A program made the position numbers and the translations under genes. A stretch of 64,000 nt of DNA from Siphonodentalium dalli (lineage: Eukaryota > Mollusca > Scaphopoda > Gadilida > Siphonodentaliidae). The first letter of the stretch is position 1. Every line of letters begins with the position of its first letter. The stretch covers positions 218,130,205-218,194,204 of the forward strand of contig CP136064.1 in the NCBI GenBank assembly GCA_032622095.1, given 5' to 3'. Under the pieces are notes generated by a model. The model was not told the origin of the DNA. It worked only from the letters and a program-made list of their open reading frames with translations, and searched no databases. Below are positions 45,930 through 56,612 of the stretch, in pieces.

Positions 45930-46554
45930 AAGTGCCACCGCAGACGCTGCGATTAAAATCGTGGGGAAAGTCGCAGGTGGAGAAAAGTTACTTGCACGCA
46001 GACGCTACAGTTATATCACATTCTCCGCATTATGCAATTATATACATATACATGGCATGTATCTCAATTTTCTAAACTAACAAGTTGAACTTGAAATTCA
46101 AGTGAAATTGAATAATTTTTTATTTTGACATTTTTGTACCTGTCAACTCCACTGTGCACAGCTGCCGCAATTTCAACAATTGCGGCAGCCCTCTTCTCCT
46201 TGGCTGCATAGCAGATGGCTGATATGTGGTATAGGCCTGCACTCCCTGCCGTGCCACATCTCCACCAATGTGGCCTCGTTTTTGTAAGTCCAAGAAGTTT
46301 GTGAACTTTGCGCCATTTTTGATTTTTTTTCTTCTTTTCGTGGTATTTACCACATGACCAGTGCGACCATGGTCATGTGATAGCTACGATCGTGCGCGTT
46401 GCCAAGGTCACGCCACGATTTTCCTGGTAAAACTAAAACACTGCTTGGTCGCTACGATTTGGCTGCGACATTGTCGTTGGCATGCGCAGTGGATGCTCCA
46501 CCTGCGATTTTCCCCACTTACGATTTTAATTGCAGCGTCTGCGGTGGCTCTAAG
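45930..46554. mobile_element. Foldback/TIR element within the MULE-SWIM locus
   Basis: The left end AGTGCCACCGCAGACGCTGC, GATTAAAATCGTGGGGAAAG, TCGCAGGTGGA (45931-45981) is mirrored by TCCACCTGCGATTTTCCCCA to GCAGCGTCTGCGGTGGCTCT (46497-46550). A small internal palindrome GCTGCCGCAATTTCAACAAT, TGCGGCAGC lies at 46161-46189. No transposase. Confidence 0.7.
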
Positions 46555-47007
46555 GTTAGAAGGAACTAAATAAGTAGAATTACGTCCTTTTCATTTTTAC
46601 AGGTTATCTCGAATACGAGTTAAAAAAAATTCTGGCACGCGATTGGCGTATAATATTTCAATAATATTTACAAATTTAAAAGATATAATACATATGGCAT
46701 GTATAAATGTGGTTATCCCTAGTCTGAAGTGCGTTCGTGTCCAAACATTGACGGGAGAATAAGGCAGGGAATTTGTTTTCATCAGCAGTTCAAATTTTGT
46801 GCAAAAAGTGTGGTAGTGTGGAAAACGCGTGTTGTAAAATTGAAAAAGGCGTGGTCAGGATAGTACTCATACATGGCAAAAGATGCGCGAAGGGTTGGGC
46901 TTCACGAAATTTACGATTTCGTGCAATTCGTATGTAGCAAATTTAGTGGGCGGGGCCAAACATTAACACTGAGGCCTATGGAAAACATTTGGTTCCTTCT
47001 AACCCTA
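46551..47007. mobile_element. Possible second TIR element
   Basis: GGTTAGAAGGAAC at 46554-46566 is mirrored by GTTCCTTCTAACC at 46991-47003. It overlaps the end of the previous element by a few bases. Nothing coding lies between. The 13-bp inverted pair alone is modest evidence. Confidence 0.4.
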
Positions 47008-47274
47008 ACACAGCATCAGTGAGCGATAAACCCATTGATTACCTCATTCTGCAAAGCAGTTCAGTCCCCTCGCTACGCGATGTCTGAACGCTACCGGCAT
47101 GTGTATTCCTTAACTAAGTCTAACATTTGTTTGAAGTGTTTTGTCAGTTACAGTTCATTCTGGATTGATCTAGACAATTTTCAAATGAATATGGACACTT
47201 CAGTTTCTCACAATAATGCAGAATGAATTGTAACCTTCAAAAGTCTCAAATAAATGTTACATGTCTTCACTTAC

Positions 47275-48090
47275 GTGTAGGTGCGGGCAGCGGTAAGTCC
47301 TGCACAGGGGACTGAACTCTGCATGGAGCTTTTGGTGACCTGTGCCACTCTCTGAAACACCAAGTTGGTTTTTGGTGCGTCATCGGACCGGAACGCCTCA
47401 GACCAGTGGCATCCCCGCTGGTCCCACCACTCAAGCCATGTTTTTAGATGTGGTCTCTCTTTTCGTTCTTTAATGAACTCAATCGTTTCATATTATTTAA
47501 TGTGGTAGGTTCCGGTATTCACAGCTCTTTGTAGGACTTTTGCAAGAGTCGCAAATGTTTGGCTAGCTAATTCGCATCCCAAGTTCTTTTTTACAGTTTC
47601 GCTTGATCGACACATTGAAATGAGCTTTACATGTCACGGTTTACTGGATAAAGTCATCTTCAAACATTATCACGAGACCTGTATAGATGGCACCAGCTTC
47701 ATGTGTCATGAATCCTATTGGCATGAACTTCTCATCACACTCATCCATTGCCTTTTCCAACGTACGCCGAACATACTCAACAACATTGGCACACGCTGAT
47801 GTTGCATCACGTTTGAAAATACACAGATTCATTCATAAATTTAGAGTAGGTGTTCCCACTGAAACACGTTAGGTTTCCTTTTAATCTCGATGGCTGGAAG
47901 TTTAAATGTAGATAGCCATCGCTGTTGTCCAAGGAGGAAATTTCCCGGCTATTCGCAGTTTGTTTAGGTGATGTTGCAAAACATACGTGTCATGAATATT
48001 ACGTCGTATACAAGAAATCGGTCTAACTCTTCCACTTGGCGTTTGAACACTTCTACTGAAAAAAGCGGTCGGAAGTTTTGTCTATTGATT
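47275..48090 (-). pseudogene. MULE transposase domain remnant with a preserved splice donor
   Basis: Minus strand, in order: LQHHLNKLRIAGKFPPW (about 47990), FKRDATSACANVVEYVRRTL, FMPIGFMTHEAGAIYTGLV, MFEDDFIQ, then CKAHFNVSIKRNCKKEL (the MULE C..H block), FATLAKVLQRAVNTGTYHI and ERPHLKTWLEWWDQRGCHW, SEAFRSDDAPKTNL. It ends ARTYT/C followed by GTAAGTG (47274-47268), a canonical donor. These blocks in this order are typical of MULE transposases found in molluscs and other invertebrates. A stop follows DDFIQ and others occur between blocks. Together with 44961-45910 it forms one decayed MULE-SWIM gene with an intron since invaded by other elements. Confidence 0.75.
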
Positions 48091-48204
48091 TTACGCGATA
48101 ATTTTAGATGCGCTATTCTTTTTTTTTATTAATTAGAGATTTAGCAGTTTCTATCTCGGCTGCCGTACTCCCTTCCCTCAGACTTTTTTCATGACAAGTT
48201 TGGA

Positions 48205-50005
48205 TCCCCCGTGTGGGTAGAATATGCCTACCGCCCCACTGCGGGGGGGGGGGTAACAATAGCCTGATGTGGCACTCTGTTTGCATCCCGTAAGGTGTGG
48301 TGTAAGAGTCCTGGAGGTACTAGGGTAGACGTATCACGTGAGGCATCGACCCTACGGATACGGCTTAGCTCATGGTCCAACATCTCTTCAAGAGGGTGTT
48401 GGGTTGACCCGGCTCAATCAATCGGCTAGTCACGCCTCTCCAGTGTTTCAGATTACATTTCTGTCATCTGTTCTATTATATTTCTTATGTCTAGTTGTGT
48501 CTTCTGTTTTTTCATGTATGTATTTTTTGTTACTGATAAATGTTTCAATTTTGTACTGTGCACGCCTGTCGCAATGTTGCGTGGTATCGGGAGGTACCGG
48601 CCACAATTAGAAGGGTAGTCCAAGGCAGCTGCTGGGCTAGATGTCGATTATCTGCTTTTCATATGGCAACTCATAACAAAACAACAAGTAAGAATGACCA
48701 CCCGCCAAGTTCCACTGACGCTGATGTCTTTCCTCAGTACTTGGTTTTGATCAAAATGTCAAGAGACCTTCTGTATTTGTGGTTGATAAAACGCTCCAAA
48801 GCAGCCGGACAATTAAAATCTGTCAAACCGATTAGGACTGGGCCACTCAGTGGCTCTCTTCTGGTCGAATGTTCAAGAAAAATTCAAGCTGATGCTCTTG
48901 TGCAATTAACATCTATTGCACAACACCAGTGTTTGTTACTCACACGACATTGGACAGTAGTGTGTTGAGAACTCGCGATATAGCTGAATCTTCTGAGTCA
49001 GATATTGGCTGAGTTAGCACCACAGGGAGTTCAGTTGAACAGTTATATTCTGACCTTCCACCGACATTGAAGGTTGGGTATATGAAGATGGATTTAAGTA
49101 CATATGTTTCAAGCCAATTGCGATGTTTTAAATGTCATGGGTATATATAAATTATAAAAGTAAAGAACCATATGTACAGGATGTTCTATTTCTGCCATGG
49201 TCACGATAATAAGGATTGTACGAATCATAAGAAATGTTCAAACTGTCAAGGTCCACATGCTACAATGGACCGTTCATGTCCCATTTGGGACTATGAATTC
49301 AAGATTCAACTATGTAAGGCTGAGAAACATTTGTCATATATAGATGCTAAGAAAATAGTTGGTCCTCGACCATCCATTCCACAGGTTACATACTCAGCAA
49401 TCGCGTCTACCAAAAAGTGTTTTGTTGCCAGTCAAACCAAAAGTGTCAGTATATCACTACGTGTAGCAATAATACAAGTCGAGGAAACTGATATTATTCC
49501 TGTTCCAGAACATGTAGCGCAGGCTATGGATACAGCTTCTGTCAGAATTTGGCCACATGATTGATGAGAAACGGTTAACTCTAAGACTCGAAACAGTTTT
49601 GATGAATTGATAAAGGTTCGTGACCGATTCATCAAATATAAATACCTTATCACTGCAAAATCTGATTTAAAAACCTACTTTACATATTTCGATGTGGCTC
49701 CTTGATAGGCTCGTGTTATTTATTTGCTATTTATTATCAATTCTTGTACTACTTTTATACGTTTTATAGTCTGATGGCACACTAGTCAGTTCTTGAATTT
49801 ATATTCCTGACTCCCAAGTGGAAACATTCCTCTTCGGTGGTTTTATATGTACATAGATCATCGTTGCATTGTTTTAATCTAATCCACTGTCTGATTCATA
49901 TACACAGTTGCTTCGCTCAGATCTTTTTGATACCTGATTCAGTTCTTCGTGATATGGCCTAGCTGCTAAAACGATGTTAAACCCTCAATCAATCAACAAG
50001 ATTGG
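48205..50005 (+). mobile_element. Internally deleted LINE: 5' UTR, ORF1 and 3' UTR only
   Basis: The 5' part carries the conserved LINE leader (CCCCCGTGTGGGTAGAATAT; later AGAGTCCTGGAGGTA and GGTGTTGGGTTGACCCGGCT). ORF1 spans about 48660-49564. The 3' part ends GATATGGCCTAGCTGCTAAA, CGATGTTAAACCC and (TCAA)n at 49987-50000. No endonuclease or RT sequence lies between ORF1 and the tail, so about 3 kb of ORF2 is absent. It resembles the HAL1-type arrangement known from mammals, a LINE that keeps only ORF1. Confidence 0.7.
48660..49564 (+). pseudogene. Jockey-style LINE ORF1 (gag-like) with zinc knuckles
   Basis: MATHNKTTSKNDHPPSST, FPQYLVLIKMSRDLL, then KSVKPIRTGPLSGSLLVECS and IQADALVQLTSIAQHQCLL form the RRM-like N-terminal domain. 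After frame breaks come LAPQGVQLNSYILTFHR, LKVGYMKMDLSTYVSSQLR and CFKCHG (first knuckle, about 49120-49140). Last, from 49172, are CHGHDNKDCTN and CSNCQGPHATMDRSCPIWDY followed by AEKHLSYIDAKKIV. This matches the nucleic-acid-binding ORF1 of jockey-type elements. Breaks at 48968 and 49080-49165 make it non-functional. Confidence 0.85.
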
Positions 50006-50009
50006 ATGC

Positions 50010-50560
50010 AAGACAATGTTTCATATATCTGGCATTAGCTCACCAAAATGTTGCAACGTTCAAAATTCACGTTCACATTCAGCCTGTGGATGAGGAAAGC
50101 ATGTGTGCCCATCGTGTCGCTCAACCGTCAGAGACGGAGTAGTGTTCCCATCTTCATACAGACGTCTAGGTACACGTGACAGTCGACAAATACAACTCTA
50201 GCTCCATATGACATATGGAACAAACTTTTTTGTGGTAATAACTTTGAATACGGAAGGAATTTTCTTTTCCGCCTTTGCTTATAAATGGACACGCTTTGTT
50301 TTTTTGACATGTGTACATTCCTTTGCTGTACCTTCTCGTGTTTGAATGCCATTTGAAGGTTTAAATGGAATGTGTTTTCCCCATGATCGCCCATATCAAT
50401 CAAGAATGAACTGACATTTCCATGGTAATTTATGACCAGCGTTGTACACTATGCAACATCGTCCGCTTCCAACAGGTAGATATCACATGTTTGTGGCCCA
50501 ATTTCTACAGATCTCCAATCGTCTCCCACTTGAGAAACTATCTTCTGAGAATTCAACATA
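50010..50560. other. No identified gene; 91-codon minus-strand frame
   Basis: The frame 50128-50403 (minus) ends GARVVFVDCHVYLDVCMKMG, TLLRL. It has a protein-like composition, including a basic patch KQRRKRK, but no family I can name and no supporting splice or repeat evidence. Confidence 0.3.
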
Positions 50561-50564
50561 TCCT

Positions 50565-50915
50565 CTCGCAAATGCGCACATAATCGACCTATAATGTGAA
50601 ATTGCTACATAATGTGATTATTTGATTCTGAAATAAGCAGATAATGGATAACATCCGTTATTTCGTTTTATGGCGCGGGCCACAGTGAAAACAGCTGTTT
50701 GGAGAGCGTACACATGAAGTCACGAGTTGTCTTATTTGTGTCATTGTTCGCAAATTATCTGCTTAGAATCGACTTATTATGAGTCGGTAATGTGACTAAA
50801 ACGCTCTCATTTTCAGCACATTATCGACTCAAAGTTTGGCGATTCTAAGCAGATTATCTACATAAAATAAGTTCTATTATAACCAGATAATGTGTGGATT
50901 TCGGGAGAACAGGCT
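50565..50915. repeat. Family T repeat, copy 3
   Basis: Blocks GCGCACATAATCGACC, TTTGATTCTGAAATAAGCAG, CGTTATTTCGTTTTATGGCG, TTATGAGTCGGTAATGTG, GATTCTAAGCAGATTAT and the end GGGAGAACAGGCTGG. Homologous to 38000-38265 (inverted) and 28250-28765. Within the copy, left and right halves carry partly inverted sequence (AAGCAGATAATGG against TTATCTGCTTAG). Confidence 0.7.
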
Positions 50916-51194
50916 GGAGAATTGCTTTCAGTTACGGAAAAGTCATTCCCGTTATACCCACATCCAATACAGCGTCTCTTTCTTCTGTGTCGCTCTCAAC
51001 ATGGGTATGGGAACAGGCCCCTGCATTCACGCTTAAATGTTTTTTCGTGACCCTTGGATTTTACGTTGTTTTTTACCCCAATTTCTGCCCTGAAGATCAT
51101 TGTTATATTGGGTATCGGACTGTAAGTTAATCTCCGAACCATTACCATTAGTGGGCGAGAGTTTAACATGATTAAATATTGTTAGGGGTGCGTG

Positions 51195-51895
51195 ACTATC
51201 ACACGTAACTGCTGGTTCACTGGCATCATGCGACATAACATGGTCTGAACAAGAATCATTTCTATCCTTGGTTACTCTCATATGTTCCTACTGTTACACC
51301 GGCACCATGCGAATTAACATATGTTGTGGTTGTGGGTGTTCGGGAACCAGGTGACGCCACACGCATCGAAGCAGCGCCAGCAATAATACAAATAATCGGC
51401 ATGCCAACACCAGTTGAGGTAACACTTGATGAAGCTTGGTCAGCACAAGGTTCAGTGACGACTGATGGCACATCGGAGTGTTCGTTGTATGACGAAATGG
51501 AATCCCCAAAATTGTCTGAACAAGAATCATTTCGATCCTTGGACGAGATCTTGAAATGTGAGAATGTTTTAATCTCATATGTACCTGATGTTACACCGGC
51601 ACCATGCGAAGTAGCATGTGTTGTGGTTGCTGTGTTCGGGAACCAGGTGATAACACACGCATCGAAGCAGCACCAGCAATAGTAGAAATAACCGGCATGC
51701 CATCACCAGTTGAAGTAACATTTGATGAAGCTTGGTCAGCACAAGGTTATGAAGCTTGGTCAGCACAAGGTTCAGTGACGACTGGTGCCATATAGGAGCG
51801 TTTGCTGTCTAAAATAATACTGTTGGCATTGTCTGAACAAAACTGCTTTTGGGGTATTTGCATGCATGGTGTACTGTTTCCGCCATTTAGTTTTT
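51195..51895 (+). other. Tandemly repeated coding-like sequence, ~303-bp unit
   Basis: Two full units and parts of two more. The plus strand (51275-51682) reads SYVPTVTPAPCELTYVVV, REPGDATRIEAAPAIIQIIG, MPTPVEVTLDEAWSAQGSV, then SPKLSEQESFRSLDEILKCE, NVLISYVPDVTPAPCEVACV. After a frameshift at about 51640 the second unit gives REPGDNTRIEAAPAIVEITG, MPSPVEVTFDEAWSAQG, with an extra YEAWSAQG duplication, ending at 51795. Fragments LSEQESF (51237) and LSEQNCFW (51830) flank it. Substitutions between units are largely conservative. Unknown protein, acidic and Pro/Ala/Val-rich. Confidence 0.5.
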
Positions 51896-52085
51896 TCGCT
51901 TCCTTCGTTTGTTATTTTCGGTTCCTTCGCGGCGAAGCAAGCGAAATAATCTCAATTATTTCGGTTCTTTGCCACGAAGGAACGATGAAAGCCAAAAATC
52001 AAAAGAAGCAATCGAAAAAAATCGAACGACGAAAGCGAAAAAAAACCATTGTTATTTCGCTTGCTTCGGTGCTTCGTAGGCACCT
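51896..52085. repeat. Inverted repeat of GAAGCAAGCGAAATAA type
   Basis: GGCGAAGCAAGCGAAATAAT (51932-51951) is mirrored by GTTATTTCGCTTGCTTCGGT (52051-52070). The sequence between holds further TTCCTTCG/CGAAGGAA palindromic bits. Confidence 0.6.
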
Positions 52086-52885
52086 AATATCTTCCATAAT
52101 TCAAAACAAAATGTCAACTCAACCAACATATGTCCCAGTTTACGTTATAGGGCATAACATTTTCTTTCGTTTGATATATAACATGGTGAAGTCTATTTAA
52201 ACGAAGTCGACATATCGTACTGGGAATTCGCAAGTTCGATCGTAAAAATTTAATTATTGGTATATCCGTGTACAATCACTACTTACCGGACAGGGAGACT
52301 GGCAACCGCTTTTCGTCGGTATGTTTTGCTAGTTTTCGATACGATATCTCGACTTCCCTTCTTTTGATACTATCAAATTGTACATCAAAAGAAATGAAAT
52401 GGTCCATAAGACACAATGAAATATATTGTGACTGAGAAGGATTTTGAGTATCTATGATGAATATGACAGATGGTGTGTTTTCCCTAAAATTCGACTTGTG
52501 AACCTTGTCACTGTAATAGTATATTTTGGTATATCTGGTATTTTTCCCCAGGGACATGAGGTCGTAGCTATGATCATTATTGGATCATGTGGATAAGGAA
52601 GCGATGGAAAAAGAAAATCCATCTCCACCTGGAGATCCTCTGGTGCATCCACTAGCTGCATGTAGCGATATTAGTCTGCTTCTTGTTTGTCTTACTCCAG
52701 ACCAGACCTTCAGGTGTTTCGCATTGCGACATATCACATTTTTGTAAACAGTATTTATTCCATATATATAATTCAATATTAACAATATAAAATATTATCT
52801 GTGAATATTAGTTGTATATGGATGGGATCCGACACCAAGCACAAAGCTTATGGTGGTCGTTTCCGGTGGCTGAATAAGCGGGAAC
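52086..52885. other. No identified gene
   Basis: Overlapping minus-strand frames at 52279-52557 (92 codons) and 52452-52661 (69 codons, MQLVDAPEDLQVEMDFLF) have no recognised motif. No repeat structure seen. Confidence 0.35.
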
Positions 52886-53229
52886 ACTAAAATGTGTAGT
52901 CCGAGCCCGAGTCTGGTAAAAGGTGTAGTTGGGAATTTCAATGTCGTTTATTTTCGTTTATATATTAATGTTAATATTTTGGTTTGTGATAAGCTATGAC
53001 CATTACAAATGAAAGATATTAAAACGATAATTTGTAAGTCTTATATTTCAACTTTTATGTTTCTTACTGCAGCCCACTAAAAGTTGTAGTCGAAGTCATC
53101 CGACGGTTCGTTAATTGGGCACTATTGGATTATGTTAGTGGTAGATTACGTGAAGATGAAAATGGCAAGTAGTGGAAACAAGAATGAAAACAAAAATGAC
53201 ATGTTTATTTACAATTATGAAGGTTTAGC

Positions 53230-53942
53230 CATTTTAGAGATTACTCTTTAGGAGAAAAGGGCATTTTTTTTTATCTTGGTGTAGACTTTCATCTTCGCTA
53301 TGGAGAACTGAATTAAAATGGTTCAAATTCGATAGCTCCCATTTAGAAGTGATCATAAACATGCATTAATTTTCCAAACATTTTTCAAATAAATGTTGGC
53401 CGCAGGATGTGCATATGGATTAAAATATGAAATCCAATATGGCGGCTGGTGGTATTGTATATAATGAATATGGGGAAACATCTATGGCTCCCATCTAGAA
53501 TTTCACGCCAAAGACCAATATAAAGTTTGGTGACGACCGGATGAGGGATGTGGTCTGTATGCTGTGCCATAGGATTTAGTCATGCAAAGAGTCAAGTCCA
53601 AGATAGATGCCGGCGCCCATGTTTTTCATTGAAAATCATTTAAATTTGTTAGCTCCCATCTAGAATGGATCCTAAACATGTCTGTAAATTTTCAATAAAT
53701 TTTCTCCAATAAATGTGGACTGCAGGTTGAGCCAATGGATTCAAATTTGAAATCCAAGATGGCTGCTGGCGGCCATGTTTTAAATTTTTTTTGGAAAACA
53801 TTGATCGCTCCCAGCCAGAGGTCACCCTGAAGATCCCTATGAAGTTCGGTGATGATCGAATGAGGGATGGGTGCCACAGGAAATTATCGACGGACCCATT
53901 GCAATAGGTCAAACTTGACTTTGTCAAGTTGAGCTAAAAATA
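53230..53942 (+). mobile_element. pearl-like element, diverged short array
   Basis: About four degenerate units of the 155-164 bp type. Each has GAAATCCAAGATGGCTGCTG-like sequence (53426, 53596, 53749), GCTCCCATCTAGA and GGT.ACGACCGGATGAGGGAT blocks. The 3' end, TAGGTCAAACTTGACTTTGT, CAAGTTGAGCTAAAAATAA, matches the end of the 59.7-62.9 kb element, showing that both belong to one family. Confidence 0.75.
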
Positions 53943-54087
53943 ATTTTACTTTGTTCTTATTTTCGTTATTAATAACTCTCCTACAATGAGATTTTGCATG
54001 TCAAAACCATTATGTAATCAGTGGAATTACATAAAAGACCAATTAGTCCAATAACATATCAAAGTCTAATGTCATGGCAAATAATGT

Positions 54088-54168
54088 TAGGCCAATATAT
54101 TCTCTTATATATATGCAAGGCTCCCTATGGGAGAATCACATATGTAAGAGAATGCATTGGCACAGGAA
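54088..54168. repeat. 68-bp hairpin module, diverged copy
   Basis: TAGGCCAATATATTCTCTTA ... TAAGAGAATGCATTGGCACA. Same module as at 13200, 13347 and 41686, but with GCTCCCTATGGGAG in the loop. The arm continues as CAGGAATGTCCAGTCATGGA, which is inverted at 55981-56012. The family C element 54206-54673 is inserted just after it. Confidence 0.8.
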
Positions 54169-54205
54169 TTTCGCTAAATTTCAGGAATGTCCAGTCATGG
54201 AAGAG

Positions 54206-54673
54206 TTAAAGGCACAGGCGGCGTTCGTTGCAGAAATATTCATATTTGTTCAAATCGCCATCAACAGAAGGAATATTAAAATATATATAGTTTTGTTCAT
54301 ATGCCAAACATAATCAGCGCGTAAATAGTATATTGTCGTCAAGAAGTACGGTGGTGTACGTAAACAAGAGCCTGCTCGTGTTACAGAAGTTTTGCTTCTG
54401 TTTACATAACACAGCGCAATTCTATTGGTTGATCACACACAAATGATACAAACGCTCTTTATTATTTCCATATGAGGAAAACATTAACAAATAACACTCT
54501 TTATGTTTACCATATCCGGATCTAAACAAAAACCAGGTTCTGTAACGTTTTTTGCTTTTGTTTACAGAACAAAGTCTGTCTATATTTTACTATTATTTCT
54601 GTTTATTGCGGTTTTTGACGGAGGTAAATATTTTAACAACATACCCACCGCCAACGCCGCCTGTATCTTTAAA
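54206..54673 (+). mobile_element. TTAA-flanked MITE, family C, copy 3 (uninterrupted)
   Basis: Begins TTAAAGGCACAGGCGGCGTT and ends CCAACGCCGCCTGTATCTTT, AAA. Collinear with copy 1 (inverted) and copy 2 without the LINE; a short internal stretch present in copy 1 (TTTCTGATTGG side) is deleted here. Confidence 0.88.
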
Positions 54674-55273
54674 TGACAGGTTTGAAATGAGGCATGCCAT
54701 GTGAAAGAATATTTTTTGTATTGAAATTTCTGTCCATTTAAATTTTAGAGGGACAGGCCGGACAGCTACATTTTTATACCGGGGAACAATTGAAAATAGA
54801 ATATTTTAAGGTGTATTTTGGATTACAAACCGCCATGTTGCTTAACACAATTAACGAGACAACATATAGAAAAAATAAATAGTTTAATTAAAAGATTTCC
54901 TTTTAGTATTTTAACAACAGTTTACCAGTACCAACAAAAGGAGATTTACTACACAATTCTTTGAGATTAACAAAGCTTTTTTTGATCCATGAAAATAAGT
55001 GGTGAAGACATTAACAGTAAATTCACATATCCAGCTATAAATTGCTACCAAGTTATATAGTGCCATGTATTCTGCGTTTGAAACCTGTCCACATGCCTAT
55101 ATCAATTCCAAAATGCAAATTTTGTCCCTGTAATTCCTCACATAAATCTGATAAACATAAATGATTTTGATCACTGTTGTCTGAAAAAGAAAATACACTG
55201 TTCAAAATAGCAAGGTATATGCCACAGTGGCATTTCATTAAAAAGCGAGTAAAAAATATAAATTAAACAAAAT
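54674..55273. other. No gene recognised
   Basis: AT-rich; a 61-codon minus-strand frame at 55053-55238 has no motif. Confidence 0.4.
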
Positions 55274-55365
55274 CTATATTAAAAACGAGCACGCCACTTT
55301 AACAAATACATCATTATTGATATAATAAGTATTGTTAAAGTGGCGATCATTTCTAATATAGATTT
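55274..55365. mobile_element. Small palindrome/MITE
   Basis: TCTATATTAAAAACGAGCAC, GCCACTTTAACAA (55274-55306) is mirrored by TTGTTAAAGTGGCGATCATT, TCTAATATAGA (55333-55363). Confidence 0.75.
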
Positions 55366-55970
55366 TTTTTCTTTATATTGTTTACTAATATTTTTATGAC
55401 ACACCCCTGTGGTTTATACCGCAATATCCATATATGTGTGGCTAACAATGGAGATGCCATTTTACTAAAGTTGGCAACTGAAGACCATATAATTTTAAAG
55501 GTACTCAATCTGATTCAATGGTCTCCATATAATCAGATTCCAACAATAACATTTTTAGAAATGCCTCTTCAGTTATAAGAATCGATTAATTGCCCCAAAA
55601 TAATGCTAACCACTGTCAACTATAGCATAAAATTGTGCGAAACGTGTTATTTATCAACATGTTGTTCGACGAAATTTGGCCTTATTACCAACAGAAAGTC
55701 TCTTTATTTTAGATTTATCCATCTTCATCTGCAATTTGGTCCGAGACCGTCGGCTCGTCGACTGTTTACCGGGCCACTAATAATTCTCAATAGTGAAAAA
55801 TAATAGATGTCAAAAATCGATATCTAATAACTCTGAGCTTTGATAGGTGGGTTCCTCGACTCGAATCAAATATTTTTTACCCCCAAATCCAAATAAATAG
55901 TAACTGAGGGGTGCTTAATCAGATTATGCATATTTAGGTCTGTTTATAGCAAAATAATATGTAATTGTTC
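55366..55970. other. No gene recognised
   Basis: Two adjacent 66-codon plus-strand frames (55378-55578 and 55603-55803) lack recognisable motifs. Confidence 0.35.
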
Positions 55971-55974
55971 AGTA

Positions 55975-56370
55975 TTCACTATCTCTTCCATGACTCCAGC
56001 TTCCTGTACCAATGTATTTTGTTATAATATGAGAGTCTCCCACAGGGAGCCTCACATATATAAGAGAACATATTGGCCTAACAATATTTACATTGACCGT
56101 GTAAGCCAGTGCATTCTCTTACATATGCGAGGCTCCCAATGGGAGACTTGCATATAGAAGAGAAAGCACTGGCACCGGTTCTTTAATGCTGCACTCATTT
56201 TCGTTATAATTACCATGTTGTTTGTACCGTTCATGGAGCATATAATTGTATTTTGCACTAAACCATGGCTCAAATTCATTCATTTGTTGCATAAAAATAT
56301 TCTGTTGAGCATAAAAGGAGATGGTCCACTAAATGGCCCAATTTAGTGTACATTCCCTTTAAGGAATTGA
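55975..56370. mobile_element. Paired hairpin modules with foldback arm
   Basis: Two hairpins of the 68-bp family (56009-56077 and 56105-56174) lie head to head, as in 13200/13347. The right-hand arm GTTGTTTGTACCGTTCATGG, GGCTCAAATTCATTCATTTG, TTGC and AAAAGGAGATGGTCCACTAA (56217-56335) matches 13570-13670. Hairpin loops read GAGTCTCCCACAGGGAGCCTC and GAGGCTCCCAATGGGAGACTT in place of the GTCGACC type. Confidence 0.75.
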
Positions 56371-56612
56371 ATTATGGAAGCAATACTGACAAAAATAAAG
56401 GTTTTCATACACCGATTCTATGGGAATAGGTTGTTATTATTCGTTTCAATTTGAAAAGATTAGACACTGTGAATATCTTCACCACTCTCTGACAGAGCAA
56501 AGATAGCACACATACAGTAATTTTCTTCTTTATAAAAGAAGTCACATGCATTGTATAGTTCAGTCTTGGATAATCGTGGACCAGCATATATAAGATTTAA
56601 ATTTCTTTGATT

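Noticed and set aside
46361-46573. 70-codon plus-strand frame
   Set aside because: Lies within the inverted-repeat element 45930-46554 and has no motif.
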